DNA from: Montifringilla adamsi
Taxonomy: Eukaryota > Chordata > Aves > Passeriformes > Passeridae
Direction of reading: 5' to 3'
Assembly: GCA_017590115.1 (NCBI GenBank)
Contig: JAGGNK010008448.1
Coordinates: 186,001 to 250,000 of the forward strand
DNA: 64,000 bases
Shown here: positions 1-12,200 of the stretch, piece after piece
Position numbering within the stretch: the stretch's first letter is position 1
Layout of the letters: each line of letters opens with the position of its first letter
Program-made: the position numbers and the translations under genes
The notes under the pieces: generated by a model
The model's input: the letters and a program-made list of their open reading frames with translations, nothing else
Told to the model about the DNA's origin: nothing
Databases searched by the model: none

Positions 1-3000
1 GCAAGTATGGAACCCTTAAGGTAATTTTGAAAAGTAACACTTTTAAAAGTGAAAAATATTATTTTTTTCAGTTAAATCCAAATTATTTGAAATGTCTATT
101 TTCCCCTTCTATATCTATTCCAGATTAAACTTATTGCTGAATTTAATTTAAATTGACAGTTTTGTTCTTATGAACAGAAGTCTTTTCAGATATCAGTTCT
201 TAGTAGTTAATAGGATACCTGGCATAACATTTTCTTGTGATTCCAGTTCATCACAGATCAGAGCATAAAGTCTTTGGACACTGCTGACTTCTAATAGAAA
301 GCCATTAGATGAACTCCAGATTTGTGGCTTACCTCTATTTTCCCCTGCAGAGCCTGAACATTTTCACTGATAGCTGTTGGCTCTAGTTGGCAGTAAGTAG
401 CTTACTTAGTGACCCCTTGAAGATCAGTGGCAGGACCTTTAAGTGGGTCCATGTTGTACCAACATATAGCAAGAAGCCCCAGTGCAATGTGTTTTCCTCT
501 CTTTTTCCCTTGCTCTGAAAGAGGTAACTTGCTGTACGTTGTTGATTCAGCTGGAGCTCCTGGGTGGCCCATGTGCAGTTGGTCACAGGTAGATGTATTG
601 CAGCAGTGCAGACAAAATCCTGGATTATTGTGGTATGACTGGTTCCAGGAAAAATGGTATATCCTACCAGCCAGCACATAGAAGGTATTCTTGGCCATTG
701 GTACTACTTCGATGCCCAGAAATGGAAGAGGACATGACTAGGATGCAATGTGGCAATACTTCAACAAAGAGGAATGTCTCTCCAGCAATTTTCCAACTCT
801 CTTTCTGTTTTGTTTCTGTCCGGGCTGATCCCTCTGCATTTTATCCGAGAATTTATTTTTCTCAGTTGATGACATGACAATTTAATAGCACCAAATGTGC
901 TACATATGAGCATAGTATTGGGATAGATCTATTACTATTCTTAACACACTGCTTCTAACAAAATCCACTGACCTGACTTCATGAATACAATGTATCCAAA
1001 TGGTGGATTAAAATCACTTCCTATCAAGGCTCAGTATACACTTTGCTTTTCTTGTGCCTTATCTACTCCAGCTTAGCAAAGAGTCCCCCTTCACTATTGG
1101 ACTTTCATCACAGTATTACGTATACTCCTGCAGAACCGGTCTCATTGTGTGGCAGTCTCATTGAGAAGATGTTCCATCCTTTTGAGATGACAAGCACCTC
1201 GAGGCTGATATTTGGAAGCTACTATCTAGAACATCAGGCCCTCGGATGTCATGGGATTCACTTGTAGGATGGACCACTCCAGAAAAAAAACCCATTATTT
1301 CTTACTCCATTATCTTATTGTATGTATTTGTACTGCTGAAAGAGTAGGGAGTTAATATTCGGCAGAAATCAGTGCTTAATTACAGGCTTTGGATACTACA
1401 AGTCCAAATAGTCTAGAAAAACAAAACAATGCAGCTGTCAAAGGAAATAAGTGATGTACTTCATTCTGAAAATGCTCCTTAGTACCTACCGAGACAGGAG
1501 TCCCAACCTGCTCTCTCTGCCTTAGCCGGTAAAACAGCTCCCTCTACTGCAGCCACGTTAGAAGTCCTGTCTGTAGCAACCTGTGCTGCTTTGCCGGAAG
1601 TACATTTATGGCGCATTTTCAAAGAGCAAAATAGATGTTTTCAAGGCCGATTGAGATGTTGAACTGTACAGCTGAACAGATTTTTTTTTTCCACTTGCAC
1701 CTTATACTAGTTTTTGACAGTGATCATTCTCTTATACAAGAAAATCTCTATCTCAATGGTTTGATGACAATGGCTGCCAAAAAGCAGACAAATGTTTTAA
1801 TCTGCACACTGGAGGTATATTTAAACTTTGTTGTTAAATGTATGTGAGATAAGGAATTTGAAATATGAAAGCTTTTCAAAATAGAAAGGAAAGAATTATG
1901 AATGAAATCTGGCCTTGCATTCCAGACAACAGAAATTCAATTTCTGACCATTGGCTGATTGCTTCATGTCTCTGAGATGTGTTCAATATTCCCTTGGAAA
2001 ACAGGGGTAGTTTAAGAAAAATTCCTAATGATTGTAGAAGGCTCAGAAACATTCGAGAATGTGATTTTTGAAAAACAACAGGCCCACAACAACTTGATCT
2101 TGTGCTCAGTGGTAAAATGTTGATAACAATTACTGATTGGTCCATTTAAAATCTCAAACCCTGTTGTTACTTTAATACAACTGGATTTTCAAGAACATTC
2201 CCTGAAAAAATATACACACAAGAATTTACATGCTAATTCTCTGCAATATAAAAATAAACATTAGTTTTCAAACTGCCTTTAACTTATAATGTGAATCTCC
2301 TTGGTCAAATGGGTTTTCCTTTTCCTGTTCTTATCTGAAATGCTTCATTGAAATTTCACAGGCAATGGGATCTGGAACACAGAGATACATATAACGCTAT
2401 GGTGACAGATAAATGCTTTGAAATGTTTTGAGACAGTTCCACAAAATGAAATAGCCTGTTCTTTTTGCAGAATGAACTCAAAGATGATTTTTAAAGATTT
2501 TCCAGAATACTGTTGTGGAGTAGACCTTGCCTTAAGCTTCCTGGCTGGGTCTCAAGCAAGCAGAGACGGCAGCTCATTCTCTTCCTGCTCCCCTCCCACA
2601 GCTGCCACCAGTTCTAAAGCCAGACGTGGGATAGGCTCAGGCTTGAGCAGGCTGGCAGCTGACCCAGGGGAACCTTCGGCTGCAGATGTGCTGGAAGGTG
2701 TTGAGAGAGCAGAGCCTTTGAAAAGAAGGGATGGAAAGCATTAGATGAAATTCTGATACTTCAATTGTTTGTGGGGTGGGAGAGGTTCATGACAGAGACT
2801 GATAAAAGAGAAATAAACAAAAACCATGTGGCTGCTTTGCTATGTCCCTTTCAATCCAGAGGTTCTGTGGGGATGCAGAGCTAAGCATGATGCCAGTTCC
2901 TTCTCAGTTCTGGAAGGAGCTGGAAACAGATGTGTGTCTACGAATTGGGACACCTTACGTTTCCTCACTTTTTAGTCTGTCTAAGTGAAAAGTCTTGCAT

Positions 3001-6000
3001 TCTGGGCCTCATTTATAAATAGTTTCAAATCAGTTTTGCAGGAAATGGCCCCTCAAATGCAGAGTGTAGGGGCAGAAAGAGTGTAAGGACAGAACCTATG
3101 CATGTTCCTCTTCCATCCTGGCAACTGGCTGTTAGATATCTCTTTACATACACAAATTCTGAGGAAGAAATTGGATGCAGCAGCATCATTCCCCATCACT
3201 CAAGCAGGATCACTAGACCCAGGCAGAAAAGACCCAGAATGAGGAGGAAAATACAGAGATTTCACCAAGGATTCTTAGAGCAAGACATGTACAGTGGTAT
3301 GTGACTGTGTGCGGGGGGGAAATGGAAAAGGTGGTTGCAAGCCCAGGAACTGGAAAGACCACATATGACTGTCAGTGCTGAGCAGGAATGGGAAGACAAG
3401 AAAAAGGCTGTTGCTAAATAAGTTTAGGATATAAAACAGACAATGAGAGGAGAAAGCCTTTAAGTGGGAGGAAGGAAACAGACACAAAATAAAAGACTCT
3501 GCATGGGAAGAGAGTGAATAGGGAGTCTGAGAGGTTGAGAGAGATTAAAAAGGGGATTTCATGCAGAAAGAGCTATGTGAATATGCAATGCAATCCACTG
3601 ATTTTTTTTTTCTCCAGAGCAACTGAGTTTCCATACCAGTTTCAACTAGCTGACTAAAAGCAAATTAAGTGGAGCTAGCACCCAAGATCCCCTCTAGGAC
3701 CTGCCTTATCAATGAAGGAGCCTCAACTTAAAAGCTGTTAGCTTAACAGCCAGTTAGCTTAAACTGATAACTCCACAATATTGCTGCACAGACACAAGTC
3801 CAGTGTGGGGCAGCTGGGAATAAAAGTCTGAGTTAAGTGTACAGTGAAGATTTAATATGTGCATTTACAGACCATTTCTTGCAATGTGACAATGCTCTCA
3901 ACTGGATCTATGGGCTCCTAATGAATTACAGGTAATACTTAAATGAGAAAAAAATTATGTTAGATTAATGTTGTAGAGGGTGGGGGAATGCAGTGATCGG
4001 GTTTTTTTTGGTCCTTACAGTAAATAAATGGGTAATAAGCCTTGCACTTTTGTGCTACTGGTTTTGACATGAATAGCAGCCAGTGAAGCCTTATTTTCTG
4101 CTTCAGTGCAAGGAACAGATTTGCTGTTGGACTTGCAGAAGGTCATACAGTGATGGTAGTGATTCATAGTAGCAGGACAGTGGTCTCCTGAGAGCAGCCA
4201 TGAAATCTGAATTTGCTAACTGGAAATAATGATATTGTGGTGGAAGGCTCTCATCTGTTGCCAAAGACTCTAAGTGGAAGCTTGTTCCAAACCATGTTTA
4301 CCACAGTTGTCTCTTTTCCTTTTGCTCACCATGATCCTTTCCTGGCATGTAAAGATGAGAAGGATCATGCAATTTGCCACTTTTCTTGTCCAAACAACAA
4401 AAAGTTTGGAAATTCTGACTTTACCCAGAAGAGGCTGTGGAAGAAAAAAATTAGCTCTGTTCACCTCAGCAGTGATTAAATGTCAGTAAAACTTTTATTT
4501 ATGTAAAATTAAATTTACTGACAGTTAGACCCATGTTTAAACCTCTCCAACCTCTGCTGGAGTACATGAGAATTGATCTGGGGCTCCTTGCTCCTGCAGA
4601 GGCTGGGAGGTTGTGGAGACATTGTGATAGACCATGGGGACAGAACACAATTAGGACTTAGAGGGCAGTGCAGCACAGGCTTCTTTTCTATGCAGCTTTT
4701 ACAAGATGTTTTACAATTTTATGAGATTTACTTAAGCAGAATCAAACTCAGGGTGCAAAACCTTCAAATGTTTTGAAATGGGAACTGCTCACAATGTCCC
4801 ATTTAGTTTTTTTTGATCATTGTTGAAACCTAGCAAGAGGTTGCTGCCTCTGAAGTTCAAAGTGATCCAGAACAGATAAATATACTTGATACTAGATAAA
4901 TATTCCAAATGTTAAAAACAACCTCCTTTTGTTTCTCTGGTGCTTAATAATGCTTGCCATGGAAATGCCTGCAAGCCTTACTCTGACATCTTTATGATGC
5001 TCCAGTTCTTATAAAACATCCCTTACTAGTTCTTATCTCCTTTAGCAGTTGTATGGACTTTGGGAGATTTATTTCTGTTGTGGTTGGGGTTTTGGGGTGG
5101 TAGGGGTTTTTTGTGTTTGATTTGTTGGGTTTTCTGGTTTCTTTTTCCCATGAAAAATGAGAGAATATGAAAATCTGGGTATTTTATTTACTGGAATGAA
5201 AAAGTGAAATCTAGAAAGTTGCTAGTCAAAAGGAAGAAAAAAAGGCTGAATTTCTTGAAATGTCTTTTTTTCAGTAGTTTAAAAACATTGCTTCACTTTG
5301 ATCTTTTCAAATGCCTGCACTTTGTACACAGAAATTAAATTTTCAAACAAAACTTCACATTGAGAAGAAAAACAAAATTAGAAAAGCTTAGTCACACACA
5401 TATTTTGAGGTTTTCCACCTCCAAGTGCTGTTGTGTGCCATCAAAGTTAACTTTATTAGGGAAGTAAGAACGACCTTTAGAATGTGATACGTGTTTTGTG
5501 CTCACCATTGGAAGAGGATGCCAAGGCTCATCACAGTGTATTCTCCTCCTTCTTTGTACCTTAGTGTCTGTTTTTCAACTATGGTCCTGGAAAATCAGAC
5601 TGGAACCTGCCTAAGGAACCCAGCAGAAGGCTGGGTGCTGTAGAGGGTGTGTTAGTCTGCAGGGTTCAGAAAATAATCAGCTCATATCCTAGGTATGATA
5701 TTTGCTAGCTGTGCCCCGTGCAGTAGTGAATGCTGCCCTCTGACTGTGCTTTGCATACAATAATCTTTCTTCAAATTTATTATTTAGGCACAAAACAGTT
5801 TATCAGTTAAGTTTCAACTGGACAAAAGCACCGCTGGCATATTGGGCAGCCAGTACCCATCTTTTTCCCTGCTCTGATATTCCACCACACAGGTTGGAGA
5901 ATGCTTAAGTGGTGAATCCTACACTTGTGTCAGACTTTGCAACAATACCATAACAACATTCACTTGAATTGCACAAAAACTGTATCGTGCTGTTTGAAAA

Positions 6001-6106
6001 GCTTGTTCAAATTCTAATTCATGCTTTTCATATTTTATCAATTTCCTTTTTTTCTAAAATTCATTATTTTTGAAATTAATTTTAAAATAACTTGGAACTC
6101 TCAAAC
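1..6106. other. No gene recognised
   Basis: AT-rich non-coding sequence. The open frames (all under 110 codons) show no homology, no codon pattern and no phase-matched splice sites. A G/T-rich stretch lies at about 5079-5150. A hairpin at 4481-4523 is listed separately. Confidence 0.6.
4481..4523. repeat. 10-bp inverted repeat with 23-base loop
   Basis: TGTCAGTAAA (4481-4490) pairs exactly with TTTACTGACA (4514-4523); the loop contains a further short TTTTA/TAAAA pairing, so a longer imperfect hairpin is possible. It lies in sequence without genes. It could be a relic of a small inverted-repeat element; not provable by eye. Confidence 0.7.
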
Positions 6107-6265
6107 ATTACCTAGACAGCTTGTGGAATCTCCTTGCCTGGAGATAGTCAAAAGCCATCTAGACACAATTGTGCTCTGGGAGACCTGCTTGAGCAGGGTG
6201 GTTGGACTAGATAGATAAATTCCAGTGATCCTTCCCAACCTTACCCATTTTCTGCATCTGTGAAA
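6107..6265 (+). mobile_element. Short CR1 LINE 3' fragment
   Basis: About 160 bases with the standard CR1 3' UTR phrases: GTGGAATCTCCTTGCCTGGA, GACCTGCTTGAGCAGGGTGG, TTGGACTAGAT and GATCCTTCCCAACCTTACCC, ending near TCTGTGAAATA. It is a typical 5'-truncated dead copy. Confidence 0.88.
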
Positions 6266-7858
6266 TACAGCTACATGCATGTGGTTTTTTTTAATTTTAG
6301 TCTTTTAAAGGTAGAAAATGTTTCAAAAGCTCTTTTAGTACAATATACATATATGGATTGAGGTTATTTAGGAGACTAATGAAAACATTTTAACTGAGCT
6401 GTAAAAGTGTCCATGATACAGGAATAGATCTGGTCAGTACTTTATGACTGGCAGACTAACATCTAGTCTGTACCACCTTTCTTCGTGGCTGCATTGCAGA
6501 ATAAAAAATTAAGAGAAAGATTAGGTTTGGATTTCTCAAGGGATGCACATTAATATTCTTTAGCAACATGGAAAAGAATCATATTTGCTCTTACTGCAGT
6601 GGAAGTTAAACATAAATGAACTGTGTTGCCCTCAGAGAAGACAGACATTGTGTATCACTTCAGCACTGGTTCTGATCTATTGACTAGGACAGCTTGCTCA
6701 TGGTCTGCTTTTTTCCAATGCTCAGATTTCTGAAAACAACACAAAGGAAGAGGAGGAGTATTATTTTTAAATGGGTCAACCCTCCTTGTGTTTTTAAACC
6801 ATTTTAGGTGTGGTTCACAATGTAATATTAAAGTATATACACACAGAGGTATAGGGCAAGTTAGGAAATACTATAGTGATAATAGCTTTTTTTAGAATTT
6901 ATCTAGACATCCACAGCAGCTGGGTCCTGTCACAGCTCCCACAATATGTAAAAGGAGTTGTGTGTGCTTCTGAAGCAAATAAAAAAGGTGTCAAAACAAA
7001 AGGACTCTGAAAGAGAAGACAGTTCCAGTGTGAAGTTTGAGTTTGTTCTCACAAAATCAAAAGTAAAGCAAAGACCTGTGGAGGTGTAGACTGGATTATA
7101 TGCAGGATGTGTGCAGCAATGGGGCAGCATGGGCAAAATGTTCTCTCATCCTTTGCCCTCTTATGACCTGTCATTGTGAGACATGAACCGTATCACATGT
7201 GACTGTGATACTTGGGAAAAGGGAGTCTCTTCACACTTCTGTTTCACCAACGCAAGGCTCTGGGTTAGGTGCTGTGTGTGGGACAGTAAAAGCAGGCCTC
7301 AGCAGTAGCATGTGTGTGTCTTATGACAAAGAACAAACTTTCCTCTAATGTCGTTCATCATGGTCATTAAACTAGAAATTTGTTGTTAAGAAACTGCTTA
7401 CCAGAATCTAAGCAGCACTGTAAATTTCAAGGCAATCTTTGGCCACATCAGCTTGACTTTTTCTAGGCTTTATGGGGTTAGGCTGCAAGCATGGAAACTC
7501 ATGCACTGAGTATGCAATGGGAGAACTTTCTTATTGTTCCTGGAACACAGCAGAAAAGCATGCTGAGAACTGGAAGAACAACTTAGCAATAAAAAGGTGA
7601 ATATGACAAGCAGCTCCCAGGGTATGAGCTTTCAGGCAAGGCAAATTAATTCCTCCCCACATCTGGTCTGCAAGTAGTGGGTGAAACTCTAAATAACCAG
7701 AGTTTGGTTAAGAATGCAACAGCTGGAATCTCCCAGCCATCAGAATCATATGTCTGTTTTATCTCCAAAATGCCTATCCTCACAAAACCTGAGAAGCAGA
7801 GCTCTCCTTAGAATATTGTGTTAGATTAATTCCTGGAACTAGAAGTACAGCAATTATG
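6266..7858. other. No gene recognised
   Basis: Non-coding sequence between a CR1 fragment and the A-rich tract. I see no exon, RNA gene or recognisable repeat. Confidence 0.6.
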
Positions 7859-7936
<78 letters not shown>

Positions 7937-8066
7937 AAAAAACAAAAAAACCCAAAAAAAAAAAAAAAAAACAAAACTAACAAAACCCAAAAGAAACAGC
8001 AACAACCCAAAACAAAAAAACCCAAACAAAACCAAAAACACTTCCAAAAAACCCCCCCCAAAAAAA
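7859..8066. repeat. A-rich low-complexity tract
   Basis: About 110 bases of almost pure A with isolated C, followed by about 100 bases of A/C-rich sequence (AAAAC, CAAAACC and CCCAAA units) ending in eight Cs. Long frames on both strands here (poly-Lys one way, poly-Phe the other) are artefacts of composition. It could be a grown poly-A tail of an old retroposed copy, but no source sequence is recognisable to its left. Confidence 0.9.
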
Positions 8067-9170
8067 TTAGCACCATCTGCTGCAGTGTTCAGGTTGTCTT
8101 GAACGTTTCCTGTAGCATGCTGAACAAGGTCATGATGGTCTTTGCTCCTGAGGTTGTTAGACTCCATTCCAGCATAGAAGGCTGGCTTGGCACAGGTACG
8201 ACATTTAGACTTGAACCTGGAGTTATATCTCAGAATGCAGCACTGGCAGAAAGTGTTGGCTGTGGAAGGCAGAAGGGCTAAGCAAATAGATCTTGGTACA
8301 AGCAAGTGAAAAATCAGTATTACTGACTAGAATTATGTTTATGAGTTAGCAGGCTGGAAAAGCCTGACATTTCTGTGCGTATGTCTAAGTGACATGTTTG
8401 TTGCAGATAACCCAAGCTGCCACTGATTTGGCCAGAAAATGTCAGACTAGTGTTTTCCTTGTATAAACTGTTCCTGAGCTTTTCCCCCAAAGTATTGGAC
8501 ATGCTTTTCATCAGTATAGGTTGGCATGACTTCTTTTTCCATCTGTTTGAGGGAGGGGGGGCAGGATGGAGTCAATATTTTAGTTTCTAAAAATAAGCAT
8601 CCCAGTTCCACTGCCAAAAAGTTGGAAACTTTCACTCGACAATAGTATTTAGAGTTTCCATTTGCTTTGGCTTTCTCCTCGAGATGCCAGTGTTGTGGAA
8701 GGACATTGCCTGTATGAACAGTACAGGTTTATGCGAGTGAAAGCTTATTGTGCCAATCCATCCAGCCAGCAGAGTGTGGCACCCCAAGGAGAACAAGGTG
8801 CAGGAGTTTAAAGAACAGAGTGGGGTAGGAGGGGATGCTCTTCTTAAGGTGTGGAAAATTCCAAGAGAAGCAGTTTCCCAGGGCAGGTCCTGTAGATCAT
8901 CACAGATGCCTGCTTGTGCTTGCATCTTTCAAAGGCTGCTGCTCTGGCGAGTGCATGGATTGGGATGATTGGTGGCATAATGACAATTGCAGTTGTGAGC
9001 ACTATCATCTGCCACCAACAGAACGGTAATTAATAAGGTCTGCCCCAAACAATTCCACTGGCTTTTTGTATGCTGACATGTGCAACAAATTCTAAAGGGA
9101 AGAGACACTCGGTCTGGGGTCCCACCCATCCATCCCTCCTCCTCTCCTTCATCTTCTCACCCTACTTAGA

Positions 9171-9222
9171 AACATTTTTTTCCTTTTTTCTTTTTTTTTT
9201 TCCTTCCCCCCAACCCCCCAGA
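9171..9222. repeat. Pyrimidine tract
   Basis: A run of T and C (T-runs broken by CC, then C-runs CCCCCC and CCCCCC) ending in AG. It has the look of an acceptor on the plus strand, but no coding exon follows it. Confidence 0.8.
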
Positions 9223-12200
9223 AAAGGTTACAGTGTATAAAAAAGACTGCAAAATAATTTTCTCTTTCGTCTATGTTGCTGACAATGTTATGGACTTCCT
9301 TGGTGTGGTGTGGAGCTCCATTAGGAATTCCCAGCAAATGACATTTATTTGTTTATGTTGATGCTTTGCAGCTATATGAATTCTGTGTGTTGCTGAAAAT
9401 CACTGGTTGCTTCACTTTGTAAGTGAAGCTCTCTTTGCTCAGTAATCACCTTCTTGTATTTTTTGACTTATTTCAAGTTTTCAAGTCTCATTTTACTAGA
9501 GTTCAAGAGATTATGTACCAGAAATAAAGAAAAATATGTATTTACTTTAATCTGAGGAATTCCTTGTACTGCTTCTGGGTCAAAACATTCAAAGAGACAT
9601 ATCTTTAGTTTAATTAGAGGTCCAGTAAGTTGTCACATTTTCAAGATGACTTCAAGGTATGACAGTGACAGATCTATATGCAGTATAATTAATGCTCATC
9701 ACACAGAGGGCTAAATCAGGTGGAAAACCCTGGAGCTTGGTGTGGTTAGAATTTTCAGAGAACCTAAACTGATGTTCTCTGCAAGTAAACATGATGTTCA
9801 AATTCTGAATTCTGCTATAGTATGTATATCTAGAATAATTTAATAAATTATTATCATCTAATGTACCAATTAGGCAAATAATGTTATATTTCTACAGATG
9901 TGAAACTCAGAACAGCGTTAAGTGTATATTTCTCTCACACCCTTCTGTTCTGCTTTTATATACCCAAGCTAGCAATGTTTGAGCCAGCTTCAGGAAGCAA
10001 TAAAGCCATGGAAAAGTGGCACTTAGTTAAAATAAATTTAAAAGTGAGTGTGAAAGGAATTAAGTGTACAACTGTTCTTAATCATGCTGCAGTCATTGAT
10101 TTTTTCAGATGTATGAGATGTAATTTTATCAGATGAGTTCCATGAAATTGCAGATAATGGATCATTCCATGGCTGCTTTGTAGCATTTGGGAACAGGTGC
10201 TGTTGACCCACTTATGTGGAATACAAAACTGAATGAGAAGAGATTACCCCCTTACCCCATCAGAAAATTTAGGCAGGAATTAGCTGTCCTAAATTTGGCT
10301 ACTTTGAGTAAAAGTGAGAAAGTACAGAGTATCAGAGAGAAAGTGCAGAATATGTTTTATATGCATGCACACATTCACGTATATGTGTGTGCATTTTCTT
10401 TTTTAGCAGTAGTGACTCATGACAACTGGAAACTTGGCACCTTCCCTTATTTCAGGTCTGGCATTGTGCCCACTCTGTACATAGAAGGACTGAAAAGCTT
10501 TTCAATTTCTCCAATCCAATTCATAATGCAGCAGTTGCACAAGTTGCCACATGTGTGCTATTAGGAAGTCTCAGTGCAAATGGAAATAGACCTTGTCACG
10601 AAATATAGGCATTCATCACTGGTGATGCTGAGCTTCCCCACTTAGAGAATGGTTAGCTGTCTTGAAGTTCATTTACAAACTGATTAAAGCTTTGAAATGG
10701 GGCTGACTGGCTAATCCTGTTTATTCCCTCATGCCATTTGAAATTAATTGGAGGAAGATCAAAGGATGAAGATTGTTGACTAGTGCAGGTAATAAGAAGG
10801 TCTCCTGCTCTGAGATTTGTAAATCCTCTTTTCAATAGAATAAATGAAAACTTTTTACAACTATTTTGGATTCTCATGGTGTAAGGATCCAGCATAGCAA
10901 AAACCCCATCAAAACCTGAGGTTTAATAATCTATGATCAGGCACTACTCAGAGCAGCCACTGACTGTATAAAATGTGGAAAGCCCTTAAAAGTTCATTAT
11001 TTCTCATGATATGTAGCATAGTACAAATGGCTGGACTGGTTTTTTGTTTCTCTTTCTGATCTGGACAGTGCTGGACACTTGGAACTTCACTTGAGTCCCC
11101 TGAAGTGCTAATGGAATATAAGCAGGGTTCTAATATCTGATTTGAACTTAAGAGGTTTGAGACTTAGAATAATTTACCTGTGAAGATTATATTGCCATGA
11201 GAATAGGAAATTGAGAAACTGAGACCTTCACCAAAAAAATGGTTGCAGTGTCACTTAGACTGCTAGCTGGAAATCCTTCTTTTCGCAACAGGAAGGGTTG
11301 TGCTGAGTGAAGCCACCTCATCACATACGAATTCAATGTTACTGGTTTTTTTTCCTTCATCTCTTTTGGTTTTACTCATTCTTAGAATGAAAGAAAGTGG
11401 AGGATAATTTTGTTATAAACTTAATAAGTGTTTGGAGCAGGGTATATTGGGTATATTTAGTATTGGATATACCTCTAGAGCAAACATACATAAAATCAGA
11501 TATGTTTTACAGATTAATTTTAGAAGCAGGGACTGCACAGCACCTATTAGAATGTAGTCTCAATGCTGGTGAAGACAATTTTCACAGCGAAATCAAGTAA
11601 TTTTTTGTGATGGCAGGCAGAATAATACATACAACAGAGATTCCAGAGTTGTTTTTATATTAAGAAGATACAAGTGCCTTATTCTATATTGCCATGAGAT
11701 AGCAATAATCCACCTGCCTGCATTGTACCCAAATGGATGCAGACTCACCTTTCCAGTTCTGTTCTACTTGAACCACTGAGTGCTCAAATGGCTTCTGTGG
11801 CTCATCTTGGCAGCTTGGAAAAGCTTGGTTCAAGGGGTGCCCTTTTTGTTAACAGCGATTCTTTTCATGGATGTCTCTGTAGTCCCTAGCTCCAGCTGGA
11901 GTCTGAAGCAGAAGTTGTGTGTTAATGCTCAGCAGCACAGGCTGGGGTTTTCCAACCCAGCCAGATGCTGGAAGTCTTGGAAATCTTGCTAAAGAGCTTC
12001 CACATATCTGCCAGCTCAGTTGTTGCTTGGTTGTCAGCAGCTGTGGAGGACTGGCTTTGAGGGCCTGGATGCCCCCTACTAGGCCTCTGTTCACACATTT
12101 AGATTTAGATGGTTTAGTTAGGATCTAGAGAGAAAGGTACAACTTTTTTTGATACTTTCCCAATTTTTGTGCTACCCTCTCCACTTAATATTATTACTGG

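Noticed and set aside
7780..8305. Long open frames of 98-159 codons on both strands
   Set aside because: They are poly-Phe or poly-Lys readings of the A-rich tract.
9171..9230. Plus-strand splice acceptor after the pyrimidine tract
   Set aside because: No open, conserved or phase-consistent exon follows it.
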